From Lodderomyces elongisporus (taxonomy: Eukaryota; Ascomycota; Pichiomycetes; Serinales; Debaryomycetaceae), in the NCBI RefSeq assembly GCF_030384665.1, contig NC_083676.1, positions 372,001-436,000 of the forward strand: a stretch of DNA of 64,000 nt, written 5' to 3'. The notes under the pieces were generated by a model. That model saw nothing but the letters and a program-made list of their open reading frames with translations, searched no databases and was not told the DNA's origin. Made by a program: the position numbers and the translations under genes. Shown piece after piece: positions 32,318 to 42,542 of this stretch (positions are counted from its first letter, which is position 1; every line of letters begins with the position of its first letter).

Positions 32318-33922
32318 CTAGATACTAATTTTTTTCAATTCGGGCGAAACCGTAAAGTTTGCTCCCGTCTTTGCCTTTACTTCTTCCAAAGTTGTGTCTG
32401 GATCGATTTCAATCAACACGAGTTTCTCGTCAACTATATCAAACACTGCCAAGTCGGTGATTATCCTTGAAACACACTTTTGTCCAGTCAAGGGGAACTG
32501 GCAAGTCTCCAAAATCTTGGGCCTATTCTTTTTGTCAACATGTTCCATAACCACAACAACCCTGGTATTATCAGGATTACTCACCAAGTCCATTGCACCG
32601 CCCATTCCTTTAACTCTACCAGGCAAACCCCAATTAGCCAAATCTCCATTCGCTGCAACTTGCAAGCCACCCAAGATGGTCAAATCAATTTTACCACTTC
32701 TAATCATGGCAAACGATTCTTCAGAACCAAATAGCGAGGCACCTGGGTTTAGCGTAATTGTTTCTTTACCAGCATTGATTAAATCAGCATCTTCTTCGCC
32801 ACGTTTAGGGTATGGACCAAGTCCCAAAACACCATTCTCAGATTGCAACACCACGTGTATTCCTTGAGGTAAATAATTTGGCGCTAATGTAGGCATACCA
32901 ATACCCAAATTAGCAAAAGACCCATCCTTGAACTCCTGCGCAGCCCTGCGAACAATTTTAGCTCTCTTTAACTCACTAGCAGATTGTGGGTTTTCAATAG
33001 AGGCTGTTTCTGCTGTTACTGTTGCTGCTGCTGCTGCTGTTGCTGCTGCCGATCCCTCTTCTTTTCCATCATTAATTTCTACATTTTCGGAAAATTTACA
33101 AATTTCAATATCCTTTGGTGTCGTTGATTGGATGATACGGTCAACATAAATTGCAGGCAAATGGACATCTTCAGGTGGGATCTCGCCTGGCTCAACAATG
33201 TTTTCAGCTTCAACAATTGTCAACTTGGCGTTTTTCCCCATAATCGAATTGAAATTATTTGCTGAGCCTCTAAACCAACAATTACCCAATGTATCTGCCT
33301 TGTATGCTTTGACTACAGCCACGTCGCCAAATATGGCCTTTTCCAACAAAAACTTTTTCCCATCAAATTCCCTTGTCTCTCTTGGCTCACTTGATTTGAG
33401 CACTTTTTCTCCATTTGAATCGTACCGAACTGGCAATTTTCCTTCCTCCAACCATGTGCCAACGCCAACTGGTGAGTAATATGCCGGTATTCCAGCAGAG
33501 CCAGCCCTAACCCTCTCTGCAAGATTCCCCTGAGGTGTCAACTCCAAATCAATTTGTCCAGTAAGGTACAATTTTTCAAAAGTCCGATTACTTCCAATAT
33601 AACTACTGATCATCTTTGTTATTTGTCCAGTGACCAATAATTGTGACAAACCACGGCCTTCAAGACCAGCATTATTCGATACAGCAGTGATATTGTTGAT
33701 TCCGGGCTTGTTAACCATGGCATTGATTAAAGTATCAGGAACACCACTAAGCCCAAAACCACCGGATAACAAGGTGATGTTTGAACCCACTCCATCAAGT
33801 GCCTCATCAGTAGTTTTAACAACTTTACTTTTTGGTGTTGATGCAATGGAAGACGAGGCATAACGTCGTGAAATATATGCAATATCTGAAAATCTGGATA
33901 ATTTGAGAACAGACCTCATCAT
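32318..33922 (-). CDS. mitochondrial SCOT-type 3-ketoacid CoA-transferase
   Basis: A 534-residue fused alpha/beta CoA-transferase of the succinyl-CoA:3-ketoacid (SCOT) family. An upstream in-frame extension is hydrophobic low-complexity sequence, so the start at 33922 (a Met-Met pair) is chosen. An Arg/Ser/Lys-rich presequence suggests mitochondria. The N-terminal half contains Gly-Gly-Phe-Gly-Leu-Ser-Gly-Val-Pro and the Asn-Asn-Ala-Gly region. The C-terminal half has the active-site Gln-Ser-Glu-Asn-Gly-Val-Leu-Gly motif with catalytic Glu362. The two are joined by an Ala-rich linker (about 280-295) encoded by GCT/GCA repeats. Such enzymes move CoA from succinyl-CoA to acetoacetate or 3-oxoadipate. 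Its neighbour, an intradiol dioxygenase, favours 3-oxoadipate. S. cerevisiae has no clear orthologue. Confidence 0.9.
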   Translation of the reverse strand: MMRSVLKLSRFSDIAYISRRYASSSIASTPKSKVVKTTDEALDGVGSNITLLSGGFGLSGVPDTLINAMVNKPGINNITAVSNNAGLEGRGLSQLLVTGQITKMISSYIGSNRTFEKLYLTGQIDLELTPQGNLAERVRAGSAGIPAYYSPVGVGTWLEEGKLPVRYDSNGEKVLKSSEPRETREFDGKKFLLEKAIFGDVAVVKAYKADTLGNCWFRGSANNFNSIMGKNAKLTIVEAENIVEPGEIPPEDVHLPAIYVDRIIQSTTPKDIEICKFSENVEINDGKEEGSAAATAAAAATVTAETASIENPQSASELKRAKIVRRAAQEFKDGSFANLGIGMPTLAPNYLPQGIHVVLQSENGVLGLGPYPKRGEEDADLINAGKETITLNPGASLFGSEESFAMIRSGKIDLTILGGLQVAANGDLANWGLPGRVKGMGGAMDLVSNPDNTRVVVVMEHVDKKNRPKILETCQFPLTGQKCVSRIITDLAVFDIVDEKLVLIEIDPDTTLEEVKAKTGANFTVSPELKKISI

Positions 33923-35008
33923 GAAATGGAAGTGCTTTGGTCGGTTTTTTTTTAAAAAAAAAAAATTTGAAAAAAGAAATAACCAGCTCTCTACTGAACT
34001 GTTTTTCAAGAGGCAAAAGTTTTCAAGTAATGATAGGGGATTATTCGAGTATAAATACAAGTAGATACACAGAACCAGAAAAGCACTAGTAATGAATTGA
34101 AATATGATGCATGATGCCCGAATTAAATATAAGAGGGATGAAGAAAAAAATAGAGCAAGACGAAACAAAACAAAACGAAAGAAAACAGAACATAAAACAT
34201 AAAACAGAAAAAAGGAAAAGAAGATCGGAAATACTTATTTTAATTTGATAAAAAGGGGTAATTGGTGGTATTAGTGTCGGAAATCAACGATTATCGGATT
34301 GATGGACATTGTATATTTTTTGAGAGATAGATTTAAATACAGTACGAAAAAGAAAAAAAGAATTCAAACAAGAAGGAATCGGAAATAGCAATAAATAATC
34401 AGCTTTTGTGTGTACTTTTCTTTTTTCGAATGCACGCGCAAGCTATGTGGGTCAAAGTGGGTGGGGGAAAGATGGATAAGATGTGGGGGGCCGGAAAAAA
34501 ACGCGTATAGAAGGCTTGAAGATTCAGTAAGATCGACTAATTATGGAGTTTTGTTTTTCCATCGGATTTTGGTTGTGTTTACAAAGAGATGAGAGAGATG
34601 ATAAAGATGATAAAAATGAGAAATACCAAGCACAGATTGACATGAACAAATCGAATGAATTGGACGTTGCCTTGATATGCTGTATATGTTTTTGTGATAA
34701 TTCTGGGTTCTTTTTTTTCTTTTAGAATGTTACATACTACTTTATGAATTTTCATTTCAAGCAGAATTTTTCTTTTTTTACTTACTCAAGATACCAATCA
34801 ATGATTATCAAGATTTTTGAAACAAAAAAAATTAAAAAACATAATTCTTATTCAATATCCGTATACACAACATAACTAAGCTAATTTTGAAGTAAAAGTA
34901 TAAAGCAAAAGTAAGTGCAATTTTTTATTTCTTAAAAAGAAGGAAAGAAAAAGAGAAAAAGAGGAAAAGCAAGCACACAGAATTTTTTTTTTTAATCTGC
35001 CCTCACAC
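33923..35008. other. intergenic between SCOT gene and dioxygenase
   Basis: Promoter region of the SCOT gene plus the 3' flank of the dioxygenase, about 1.1 kb. The A-rich part near 34880-35000 contains AAGAAAAAG repeats. No other gene is seen. Confidence 0.6.
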
Positions 35009-36019
35009 CTAGTCCAATGGAGCAAATTCGGGCAAGCCTTCTTGGTTGAGAACAACATTTGATGGTAGTTTACCCAAAGCTTCCTTTGTCTTTTCTAACT
35101 TTACTTTGCGTGCATCTGCCTCCGAGACGATCTTGAAATGCCACTGTAAATACCAATCATCTGGCTTCATATCATATTTCTTTGCTTTTTCTTCGCCGAG
35201 TTTGGTCAAGGTGTAAAGCAATGGTGTCTTTACACCAAACACTGCATCTGATTTCTCATACTTGTCCCCCTTTTCATACAATGCGGTAATCAATTCATCA
35301 TAACCGGGTTTACCAATCATGAAATGAAGATGTGCTGGTCTGTATGGGTGTCTATTCAACTTTTGCAACAACTTACCTACTGGTCCATCGTGTGGAATTG
35401 GGTATGGCACAGGTCTAGTACATTTGATAACAAAGGTTCCATCCTCGTTAGTTTTTGTGATTCCCCTCATATCTGGGTTCTCTCTATTCTCGTATTGAGT
35501 ATCGTAAAGTCCATTGGAATCACAATGCCAAATATCGATGGAGCCATTTGCCAATGGGTTTCCTTCAGTATCGGTGAGTAAACCCTCAATCACCAATGGT
35601 TCACCTTTGCCATCAGAACAAATGGACTCGCCTTCATGCTTCTCCTCAGCATCATGGGTGTGGAAGGGACCTAATAATGTGCCAATAGTGGCAGTTTCAG
35701 GCTTTGGGTGCGAGAGACTATCAACCAAAACTGACAAGCCCATGGTGTCCGACAACAAAATAAACTCTTGACGAATATCGCTGCACATCTTGCCCACGGC
35801 GGTAAAGAATTCTATAGCAGCCATCCACTCGTCTGTGGTCAATCTGGTCTCCCTTGCAAAATCGTGTAAATGCTGTACAGCCTTCAGCAAGAGAAACATT
35901 AATCTCATGTCTGAGTGTTGAGAGTTGACTATTTGAGTGTTTTGGGTAATGGTGTCATCGTTCATATCACTGACTTGTGGGCCATTTGAAATGTTTGCTT
36001 TTGGAAGCGTCGAGGGCAT
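35009..36019 (-). CDS. HQD2: intradiol ring-cleavage (hydroxyquinol/catechol) dioxygenase
   Basis: A 336-residue non-haem Fe(III) intradiol dioxygenase, cytosolic by the absence of a targeting sequence. Iron ligands are visible as Tyr172 (in Ile-Trp-His-Cys-Asp-Ser-Asn-Gly-Leu-Tyr-Asp), Tyr206 (in Arg-Pro-Val-Pro-Tyr-Pro-Ile-Pro), His230 and His232 (Arg-Pro-Ala-His-Leu-His). The helical N-terminal dimerisation region precedes the beta-sandwich catalytic domain. These enzymes open catechol or 1,2,4-trihydroxybenzene between the hydroxyls, giving muconates or maleylacetate for the 3-oxoadipate route. HQD2 is the C. albicans name and HDX1 the C. parapsilosis name I recall for this type. The exact substrate is inferred. 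Neighbours on both sides encode plausible later or accessory steps. Confidence 0.88.
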   Translation of the reverse strand: MPSTLPKANISNGPQVSDMNDDTITQNTQIVNSQHSDMRLMFLLLKAVQHLHDFARETRLTTDEWMAAIEFFTAVGKMCSDIRQEFILLSDTMGLSVLVDSLSHPKPETATIGTLLGPFHTHDAEEKHEGESICSDGKGEPLVIEGLLTDTEGNPLANGSIDIWHCDSNGLYDTQYENRENPDMRGITKTNEDGTFVIKCTRPVPYPIPHDGPVGKLLQKLNRHPYRPAHLHFMIGKPGYDELITALYEKGDKYEKSDAVFGVKTPLLYTLTKLGEEKAKKYDMKPDDWYLQWHFKIVSEADARKVKLEKTKEALGKLPSNVVLNQEGLPEFAPLD

Positions 36020-38255
36020 CTTGTTGACAAATTGTTTTTTCTGTAGTATTAGTTTGTGAAACTCAATGAGAATTACTGAAATAGTTAAAGTGCAAGTTTG
36101 GGCTAGAAGAAGAAAAATGTAAAGTAGAGGGTAATGAGAATATTTTCAGTTCGAGACAAAACCAAAAAAATGGAATTTAAGCTTATATATATATATATAT
36201 ATAATCCCCTTTTGACCAACGATGGTTGTATAACCTATTTTGCTTTCATTTCAATTATTGGCAATTCCGAGTATGCATCACATATTATATACATGTAAAG
36301 AGAATTATATTTCTCTTCACTGTCAATGAACAAAACATTGATTCTTTCAACAATAAAAAATAAAAATAAAATAAAATAAAAAAAATAAAAAATAAAAATA
36401 AAATAAATAAAATAAAAAATAAAATAAAAAATTAATGAATGTAATAGTTGGAAACTGAATAATTGATTCTCCGAATTGTGGGGAAAAAAATAGGTGGGGG
36501 GGAGGAGGTGCCAGTCGCAAATTGCATGGGTATATACAAGCATTGTAGAGGTACAAAGTTTGTTGCTTAGTATTTGAATGATTTGAGAGTGGCCTGATCA
36601 TGTTATGGGAATTTGCATCTATCACTTTATTTATTTCTTACTCTGTTTTAGTTAAGGGAAAAGAAATAATGCACGATTAGTGGAAAGAGAAGCGGATATA
36701 GTATTTGGAAAGCAAACAAAGAGTGTGTTTACTTTGAAAAAAGGAACCAAACTGTAATAAACAATAGCTTGATTTCTAATTCATATACTTTTTTTATATT
36801 TGCCTCAAAACCATACATCCATGTATATATTAAAGCCTGTATTGAGAGCTGGATGGTCGGAACAACAGTCATAAAAATGGTTTGAGGTGCAAAGGGGGAA
36901 GGCCTGGGAGAGAAGTAAAGAAGAAAAAAATATAAATTGAAAGGTTCATGAACATTGTTGAACACAAACAATGAAAATTTTAGAAATTGTAATTTGAGCA
37001 AAGCTGGCTTTAACTATATATTTTGTTTTCCCAATTCTCTACTTACCTAGTCTCACCTAGGGCTTATTCTTTTGTTTACATATTATTGTTGTATTTTTTT
37101 TGAGCTTCTTTTCTGTTCTATTCCATAAAAACTTTCTCTACACCTTTCCTTCTCTCTTGACCCCCCCCCCCCCTCCTCCTCCGCCGCCGCACCAATCTCT
37201 TTTTGTTTTAACCTTCGTATTTTTTTCTTTTTTTTTTCCCTCTATTTTAAAGTCACTTTTGCTTTGAAAATATCTTATTTTTATACTTCAGCAAGTGGGT
37301 TTTGACCGCTAATAGTTTTAAGCGGAAAAGAAAAATGGCTTTACTTTAAAAAGCAAATAACAAATACTATATAGAATAATGAAATATACAGCATAATAAA
37401 TGCTTTCAATTTGCATACAGAGATCCATGTGTATACCCCCAAAAAAGTCAGATCGTCACGAAACGGTCACACTGGATTCATCTTTCTGTCTCCTGACTTT
37501 GTCCAATTTAGAAGAAATAAAAAAAGGAAAAAAAAAATGGGGTTGTTTTTTTCATAACGATGATTCACTCTAAATTGCCTACTTGCGATTCTCATTAGAG
37601 ATTGAGTCTTGCATTGGTGTTTTTGAAACCTAGTGAGTATTTTCTTAGCTCTGGAAAAACATTCTTCCTGGCGAGTTTTTGATATCTTTATACACGACTT
37701 GAACATGTTTACGGATCTCGGTCCGTATCTTCCACACATTTCTTTTTGTTTTTTTTTTTTCGGGGAAGAGGGGAGGGCATGTCTAATTCTCTCCCCCACT
37801 CTCTCTTTATAAGTCAAGCACTTGTGTCGCGAATTGTTTTTTGTTTTTTGTTTTTTTTATTAAAAAATAAAAAAAAAACTACTATATGTTTTTGTGAGGA
37901 CGAGGACGAGGGGACGGAGGGGACGGAGGGGAGAGTGGAAAAAAAATGGAAGAGAAATAAAAAAAACCTTTTCCGTCACAATTCCGTTGTATATCTTTTT
38001 GTTTTTAAAAAAAAAAGCTTTCATAAAATATGTAGACATTTCCACATCTAATTCCACACACACACACACACACACACCCCTTGTTTTCTCTTTTTTTTAT
38101 GTTTTAATTCTTCTTTTTCGTCTGTGGCTTCTTGACATTATTTTGGATTTCCAAATTACTAATCTATATATCAGAATTTTTACAATACAGTAAATAGTTA
38201 ACTACATCCACATATACATATACATACGCATATATATAAACATATATGTACTTGT
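36020..38255. other. 2.2-kb divergent promoter region (dioxygenase/flavin reductase)
   Basis: Shared upstream region of two divergently transcribed catabolic genes. It has a TA tract (36183-36202), an AAATA-rich block (36353-36435), a C-run near 37160, a GGACGGAGG repeat near 37909-37930 and a CA repeat (38058-38078). A minus-strand frame at 37467-37817 begins with TTG and is not supported as a gene. Length and position suggest regulated expression, but no motif I can verify marks an inducer site. Confidence 0.5.
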
Positions 38256-39230
38256 ATGAATTTGCTAAAACCTCACACAAGATTATTTAGGCTTATTTGC
38301 TCTTCAACAACTTCAATTGGCAGACTAAAATACACAACCATATCAACATCTCGAGCAACTATGACTCAAACAGAAGAGCCAAAAAGATTTGGGCTTGAGA
38401 GCCAAGTCAAAAGGAATCCACATGCTGATTTCGGCAAAGTTGAAAGTTCTAGACCTAAATTCGATTCTAGTATAGAATGGGCGTATACTCAGATTCCAGA
38501 AAAGGACTGGGTTGCTGGTTCTGGCGCAAATGATAATGAGTGGAAAAGCCATAAGAAGATTGAGATTGACCCATTTGGAGAAGGTAGAAACCCAGTAGAT
38601 AATTACAAGACATTGATCAGTGCTGTGGTTCCTAGACCTATTGGTTTTGTTTCGACGATTTCTTCGGATGGAGTACGTAATTTGGCACCTTTTTCTTACT
38701 TCACTTTGGTGAACCATGACCCACCTATATTCACCATTGGCTTTTCTGGAGGCAGGGGCAACCCAAAGGATACATGCAAGAACATATTGGACACTGAGGA
38801 GTGCACAATCAATATTATTAGCGAATGGTTTGTTGAAGCGGCAAACTACTGTGCCATCAACAGTCCCATCGATGTTGACGAATGGAAATTATCTGGTTTA
38901 ACACCCTTGGAGTCTACCAAAGTCAAGCCACAGCATGTGGCAGAATCTGCATTTTCAGTCGAAGGTAAATTAATAGCGTCGCATGAATGGAAGTCAAAGA
39001 GCGATCCCACAAGAGCAACAGGTACTCTCTGCATTATTGAAGGTGTCAATTTCCATGTTAGAGAAGACGTCATAAACAAGGAGTTGAATAATATCGACAT
39101 ATCAAAGTTGAAGCCCGTTAGCAGATTGGGCGGGATCACGTATGCTAGAACGGTCCATGGTTATGAGAAACCCAGACCCGACTTTGATAAGGAAGTTGCA
39201 AAAGATGAGGTGAAACAATTGTTGGAGTAA
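38256..39230 (+). CDS. flavin-reductase-like (FMN split-barrel) protein
   Basis: A 324-residue protein whose core (about 100-300) is a flavin-reductase-like split barrel. Pro-Arg-Pro-Ile-Gly-Phe-Val-Ser-Thr and Leu-Ala-Pro-Phe-Ser-Tyr-Phe-Thr are typical FMN-binding segments, followed by the Gly-Phe-Ser-Gly-Gly-Arg-Gly loop. The ATG at 38256 gives an N-terminal Arg/Ser/Thr-rich extension that looks like a mitochondrial presequence. An internal ATG at 38361 would give a cytosolic form starting with Thr-Gln-Thr-Glu-Glu. It is divergent from the intradiol dioxygenase. I recall that C. parapsilosis hydroxyaromatic catabolic clusters include a gene named FRD1, but I am not certain it encodes this domain, so I give no symbol. 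The reaction here is inferred. Confidence 0.8.
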   Translation: MNLLKPHTRLFRLICSSTTSIGRLKYTTISTSRATMTQTEEPKRFGLESQVKRNPHADFGKVESSRPKFDSSIEWAYTQIPEKDWVAGSGANDNEWKSHKKIEIDPFGEGRNPVDNYKTLISAVVPRPIGFVSTISSDGVRNLAPFSYFTLVNHDPPIFTIGFSGGRGNPKDTCKNILDTEECTINIISEWFVEAANYCAINSPIDVDEWKLSGLTPLESTKVKPQHVAESAFSVEGKLIASHEWKSKSDPTRATGTLCIIEGVNFHVREDVINKELNNIDISKLKPVSRLGGITYARTVHGYEKPRPDFDKEVAKDEVKQLLE

Positions 39231-40079
39231 GCGAGATTTGACTGTTCAGTATATATATATATATATTAGATTCACTAGTATTTACCAAATTTATTATAAC
39301 ACAGACAAATTTGATATAGTACAGTCAAGTTTTTCTATATAACAACGATGGCTCTGATCTAAAAAAAAAAAAAAAAAAAAAAAACAGGAAAAAGATAGGG
39401 AGAAAAAGAGAAGAAAAAAAAAGGAAAAAGATAGAAAAGAAGACAAACGATACAGGTATTCACATTAACTCAATTCATAATTTATGTTCCAAGTCTTTTA
39501 TTATCAGATTTATCAACATTGTCAATTTTGTTACTTTTGGATTCAAATTAATTTTTTTGTTTTTTCAGGTGCGCTGCCTTTGCTTCGATTTGCGCTTATC
39601 GGCCATAGATCGCATTTTCCGTCCACGCTTGTGTATTGTTTTCTTTTGCTTTGTAAAAACCTCACCTATATGCCGCCCTTGCTCTCTGGTACATATTAGT
39701 GTTGACTACGAGAGGAGAGAGAGGAGAGTGGAGAAGTAGTCCTACTATAAGTTAGTAGTTGTATCATGAAAATGAAGAATATAGTACCAATTTCTTCTGT
39801 TCTTTTCTTTTTTTTTTCAACTGATTAGTCTTTTGCTTGCAAATTGATTTCTGAAAAAAATAGGATAATACAAAGGTGATGATTCTATAATATGTTTAAA
39901 AGCCGCTTCTAAAAAAACACAAAACGAACATCATTAATTTCTTTTTTTTTTTTTCTCAAAAGTTTTTTTTTTCTGTTTTTTTTTTAATTTTTAATTTTTT
40001 TTTTTAAATTTTTTCAAAACTTCAAAAAGGTTACCCATCTCATTATAACTCATCGGTCAATAATACCATTACTATCCAG
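39231..40079. other. intergenic, LIA1 promoter
   Basis: AT-rich with an A-run near 39361-39384, a CT/T-rich stretch near 39940-40010 and a T-tract leader immediately before LIA1. Short frames near 39484-39739 are not gene-like. Confidence 0.55.
40006..40054 (+). promoter_or_regulatory. RRPE-like and PAC-like motifs before LIA1
   Basis: AAATTTTTTCA at 40006-40016 resembles the RRPE element, and CTCATC at 40049-40054 is the complement of the PAC core GATGAG. Both lie within 75 bp of the LIA1 ATG. Pairing of RRPE and PAC is characteristic of ribosome-biogenesis genes in budding yeasts; here the matches are approximate. Confidence 0.35.
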
Positions 40080-41036
40080 ATGTCATCAGAAGATCAAATT
40101 GAAAACTCGAGTCTTGAAGAGCTCAGAGATATCCTTATAAACAAGTCTGGCTCTGTCCCACTTGCACATAGATTCCGTGCCTTATTCAGTCTAAAGTCTA
40201 TTGGTTCTGATAATTCTAATCCTGAGCAAGCACACAAAGCCATTGAGTACATTGCCGAATCATTTCGTGACAACTCGGAGCTTTTGAAACATGAAGTTGC
40301 TTACGTTTTAGGACAAACCCACGATTTACACGCTGCATCATACTTGCGCGATGTGTTGACAGATGATAACCAACAAGTTATGGTTAGACACGAAGCAGCA
40401 GAGGCATTGGGTGCTTTGGGTGACAAGGATTCATTGGACTTGCTTCAAAAGTATTTTGTAAACGATCCTTCTTTGGAAATTAGACAGACTTGTGAGCTAG
40501 CAATTGAGAGAATTAAATGGGAGAACTCTGAATCTGCAAAGAAAGAGAATTTGGAGAAATCTCTTTACGAATCGATCGACCCTGCGCCACCTTTGGCAAC
40601 TGATGCAACTAATTCGTCCAAGATTGACAAGTTGCAGAGTATATTAAACGATCAAGAAAAGCCTTTATTTGAAAGATATAGGGCAATGTTTAGATTAAGA
40701 GATATTGGAACCGATGAAGCATGTTTGGCATTGGCCACCGGGTTCGATGACCCTAGTGCATTGTTCAAGCATGAAGTTGCTTACGTGTTTGGTCAACTAT
40801 GCAACCCAGTGACTGTTCCTTCTTTGATTAAGATTTTGAAGGATGAGTCTGAAGCCGGTATGGTGAGGCACGAAGCGGCTGAGGCCTTGGGAAGTATTGC
40901 CACTGATGAGTGTTTACCAGTGTTGAGATCCTTCCTTAACGATAAGGAGCAAGTGGTCAGAGATTCTGCCATTGTTGCCCTTGACATGTATGAATATGAA
41001 AACTCAGGTCAATTAGAGTACGCTACGGTGCAGTAG
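40080..41036 (+). CDS. LIA1: deoxyhypusine hydroxylase (HEAT-repeat)
   Basis: A 318-residue HEAT-repeat dioxygenase that completes hypusine formation on eIF5A. Four His-Glu iron-binding motifs are visible in two symmetric halves: His71-Glu72, His104-Glu105, His231-Glu232 and His264-Glu265, in the repeating contexts Lys-His-Glu-Val-Ala-Tyr-Val and [11 protein letters not shown]. The variable linker between the halves is about 50 residues. Nothing is missing from the di-iron site. The start is the first ATG, behind a T-rich leader. It is convergent with RPA12, about 300 bp away. Confidence 0.96.
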   Translation: MSSEDQIENSSLEELRDILINKSGSVPLAHRFRALFSLKSIGSDNSNPEQAHKAIEYIAESFRDNSELLKHEVAYVLGQTHDLHAASYLRDVLTDDNQQVMVRHEAAEALGALGDKDSLDLLQKYFVNDPSLEIRQTCELAIERIKWENSESAKKENLEKSLYESIDPAPPLATDATNSSKIDKLQSILNDQEKPLFERYRAMFRLRDIGTDEACLALATGFDDPSALFKHEVAYVFGQLCNPVTVPSLIKILKDESEAGMVRHEAAEALGSIATDECLPVLRSFLNDKEQVVRDSAIVALDMYEYENSGQLEYATVQ

Positions 41037-41343
41037 TCTATATGAAGTAGAGCAAGAAAGAAATAAAATAAAGTAAAGTAAAATTATGTAAAAGTAAATA
41101 AATAAAGAGAGAGACGTAGAGAGATAGGGAGACAGAGAGAGGCAAAAGCGTTATAAATGCAACTTTTTATTTTATGCTCAGCACTTTAGATCGTTTTCAG
41201 TTTCAAACATAGTCTATAATTTGTATTAGTTCTTGTCTCATTTATTATGTCTTCACTTTGTTCTTTTTCTTCTTTTTCTTCATCTTTTTTTTCCTCTACT
41301 CCTCCTAATTTTCTTCTTCTGGTTTAGTTTTCTTCTGTTCTCA
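41037..41343. other. intergenic between convergent LIA1 and RPA12
   Basis: A 307-bp 3'-to-3' spacer with AAGTAAA and GAGA repeats. No gene is seen. Confidence 0.6.
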
Positions 41344-41715
41344 TTAATTATTGGTTCTAAATCGGTATCCACATTCTGTACAGGTGTAGAAAACTGTAGC
41401 ACCTTCATCAGCAGATCGAAGTTGCAATGTATGATACTGCATTTCTTCGTTGCCACATTTAGGACATTTCTCTTTAATGGTGGCACCTTCATCCAATTCA
41501 TCTTTCTTCAAACTCGTTTTGACAACTGATCTGGCCAGTTTCAACTTGGAAGGAAATGCATCGTCGGCACTCTTCGTCACCACCTTCAAATTGGCAAATT
41601 GTGATTTAGGGTATGATGCCAGACATATGTTGCACTGAATATCGGAACTTGCACTATGTGAGTCAAGTAAGTCTCCGCAATAAGAGCAGAATATGAGCGA
41701 TCCAACAACTGACAT
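41344..41715 (-). CDS. RPA12: RNA polymerase I subunit Rpa12 (A12.2)
   Basis: A 123-residue zinc-ribbon subunit of RNA polymerase I, needed for cleavage of backtracked rRNA transcripts and termination. Cys10, Cys13, Cys28 and Cys31 form the N-terminal ribbon. Cys84, Cys87, Cys112 and Cys115 form the C-terminal TFIIS-like ribbon, with the catalytic acidic hairpin Gln-Leu-Arg-Ser-Ala-Asp-Glu at about 98-104. A longer in-frame reading upstream is not needed: the ATG at 41715 gives the normal family length of about 125 and a conserved start. The promoter holds a PAC and an RRPE-like element. Confidence 0.95.
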   Translation of the reverse strand: MSVVGSLIFCSYCGDLLDSHSASSDIQCNICLASYPKSQFANLKVVTKSADDAFPSKLKLARSVVKTSLKKDELDEGATIKEKCPKCGNEEMQYHTLQLRSADEGATVFYTCTECGYRFRTNN

Positions 41716-41766
41716 GGTGTATGATGTAGTGAATGACTGGTGGGAAGATTTGGTGTAGATATATTC

Positions 41767-41823
41767 GATGAGATGATACTGCACTTGTTCGCGGCTCTAT
41801 AAATTTTTTTGTGAAATTTTTAA
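41767..41823 (-). promoter_or_regulatory. PAC and RRPE-like motifs at RPA12
   Basis: CGATGAGATGA (core GATGAG at 41767-41772) closely matches the PAC element, and TGAAATTTTTAA at 41812-41823 resembles RRPE. They lie 52 and about 97 bp upstream of the RPA12 ATG, a spacing usual for rRNA and ribosome-biogenesis regulons. Confidence 0.55.
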
Positions 41824-42301
41824 GGGAAATAGAAAGAAAAAAAAAATGTATGTTAGTCGAGAGATGGTGAGAAATGGTGAGAAACAATGATGCTAAGTTT
41901 ACTATGAACGCTGGTTTATGTATGTATACATATATGAATTTGTTTAATTGTTACATATTCCTGATTAGAATTACAAAAATGGTTCCTACGATTCAAGAAT
42001 GTAAGTGACTACTTAAATTGTTTAGTAGGATTCTTCCGAAATTTCCTTTACGTCTAAATGGTACTTAAAGCAAGCAAACCTATAGTTTGTGTGTACAATA
42101 GAGTACAAAGTTTGCTTTAGCACAAGATTCATTAAAAAACAAACCTCCTTTCTGAATAAGAATCATGATTAGAATCATAAAAGATAGACTTGCTTCATCA
42201 ATACTTAAATAGGAGAGCCAACTCCTAGTCTGCAAGGTACATGCTCCATTTCGTTACACTGTATCGCACCTCCCCCTCCCCCTTTTCCTTAACGCGTAAA
42301 A

Positions 42302-42314
42302 GAATGTTCAGGAA
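42302..42314 (+). promoter_or_regulatory. heat-shock element upstream of CCT5
   Basis: Three alternating pentamer units GAA-TTC-GAA with exact two-base spacing, which meets the minimum Hsf1 element. It is centred about 235 bp upstream of the CCT5 ATG. CCT5 encodes a chaperonin subunit, so the context fits, but Hsf1 binding is inferred. Confidence 0.5.
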
Positions 42315-42542
42315 GGTTTCTTCCTCTCCATGTTTGTGTGTAAAAGTGCGTGTGTGTGTTTTTGTACACATCTCTCTATCTCTTTCTCTCTCTCTCTTTC
42401 TTTCTCTCTATTTTTTCTTCCTCCTTTCTTTCACATTTACACTCAGCATCACTTTGTGAAAAGGAAAAAAAAAAAACTCGTAGATTTCATTTATCTTTTT
42501 GTTTCAACCGACAATTAGATCAACCAACACACCAAACAAACA

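Larger units (their letters stand above)
41716..42542. other. divergent RPA12-CCT5 promoter region
   Basis: About 0.8 kb shared between two divergent genes. It holds PAC/RRPE motifs near RPA12, a perfect ACGCGT at 42292-42297, a heat-shock-type element at 42302-42314 near CCT5 and a CT-repeat leader before CCT5. Confidence 0.6.

Noticed and set aside
37467..37817. Minus-strand 116-codon frame in the dioxygenase promoter region
   Set aside because: It begins with TTG, contains an A-run-derived Phe/Leu block and has no recognised features. Best treated as non-coding.
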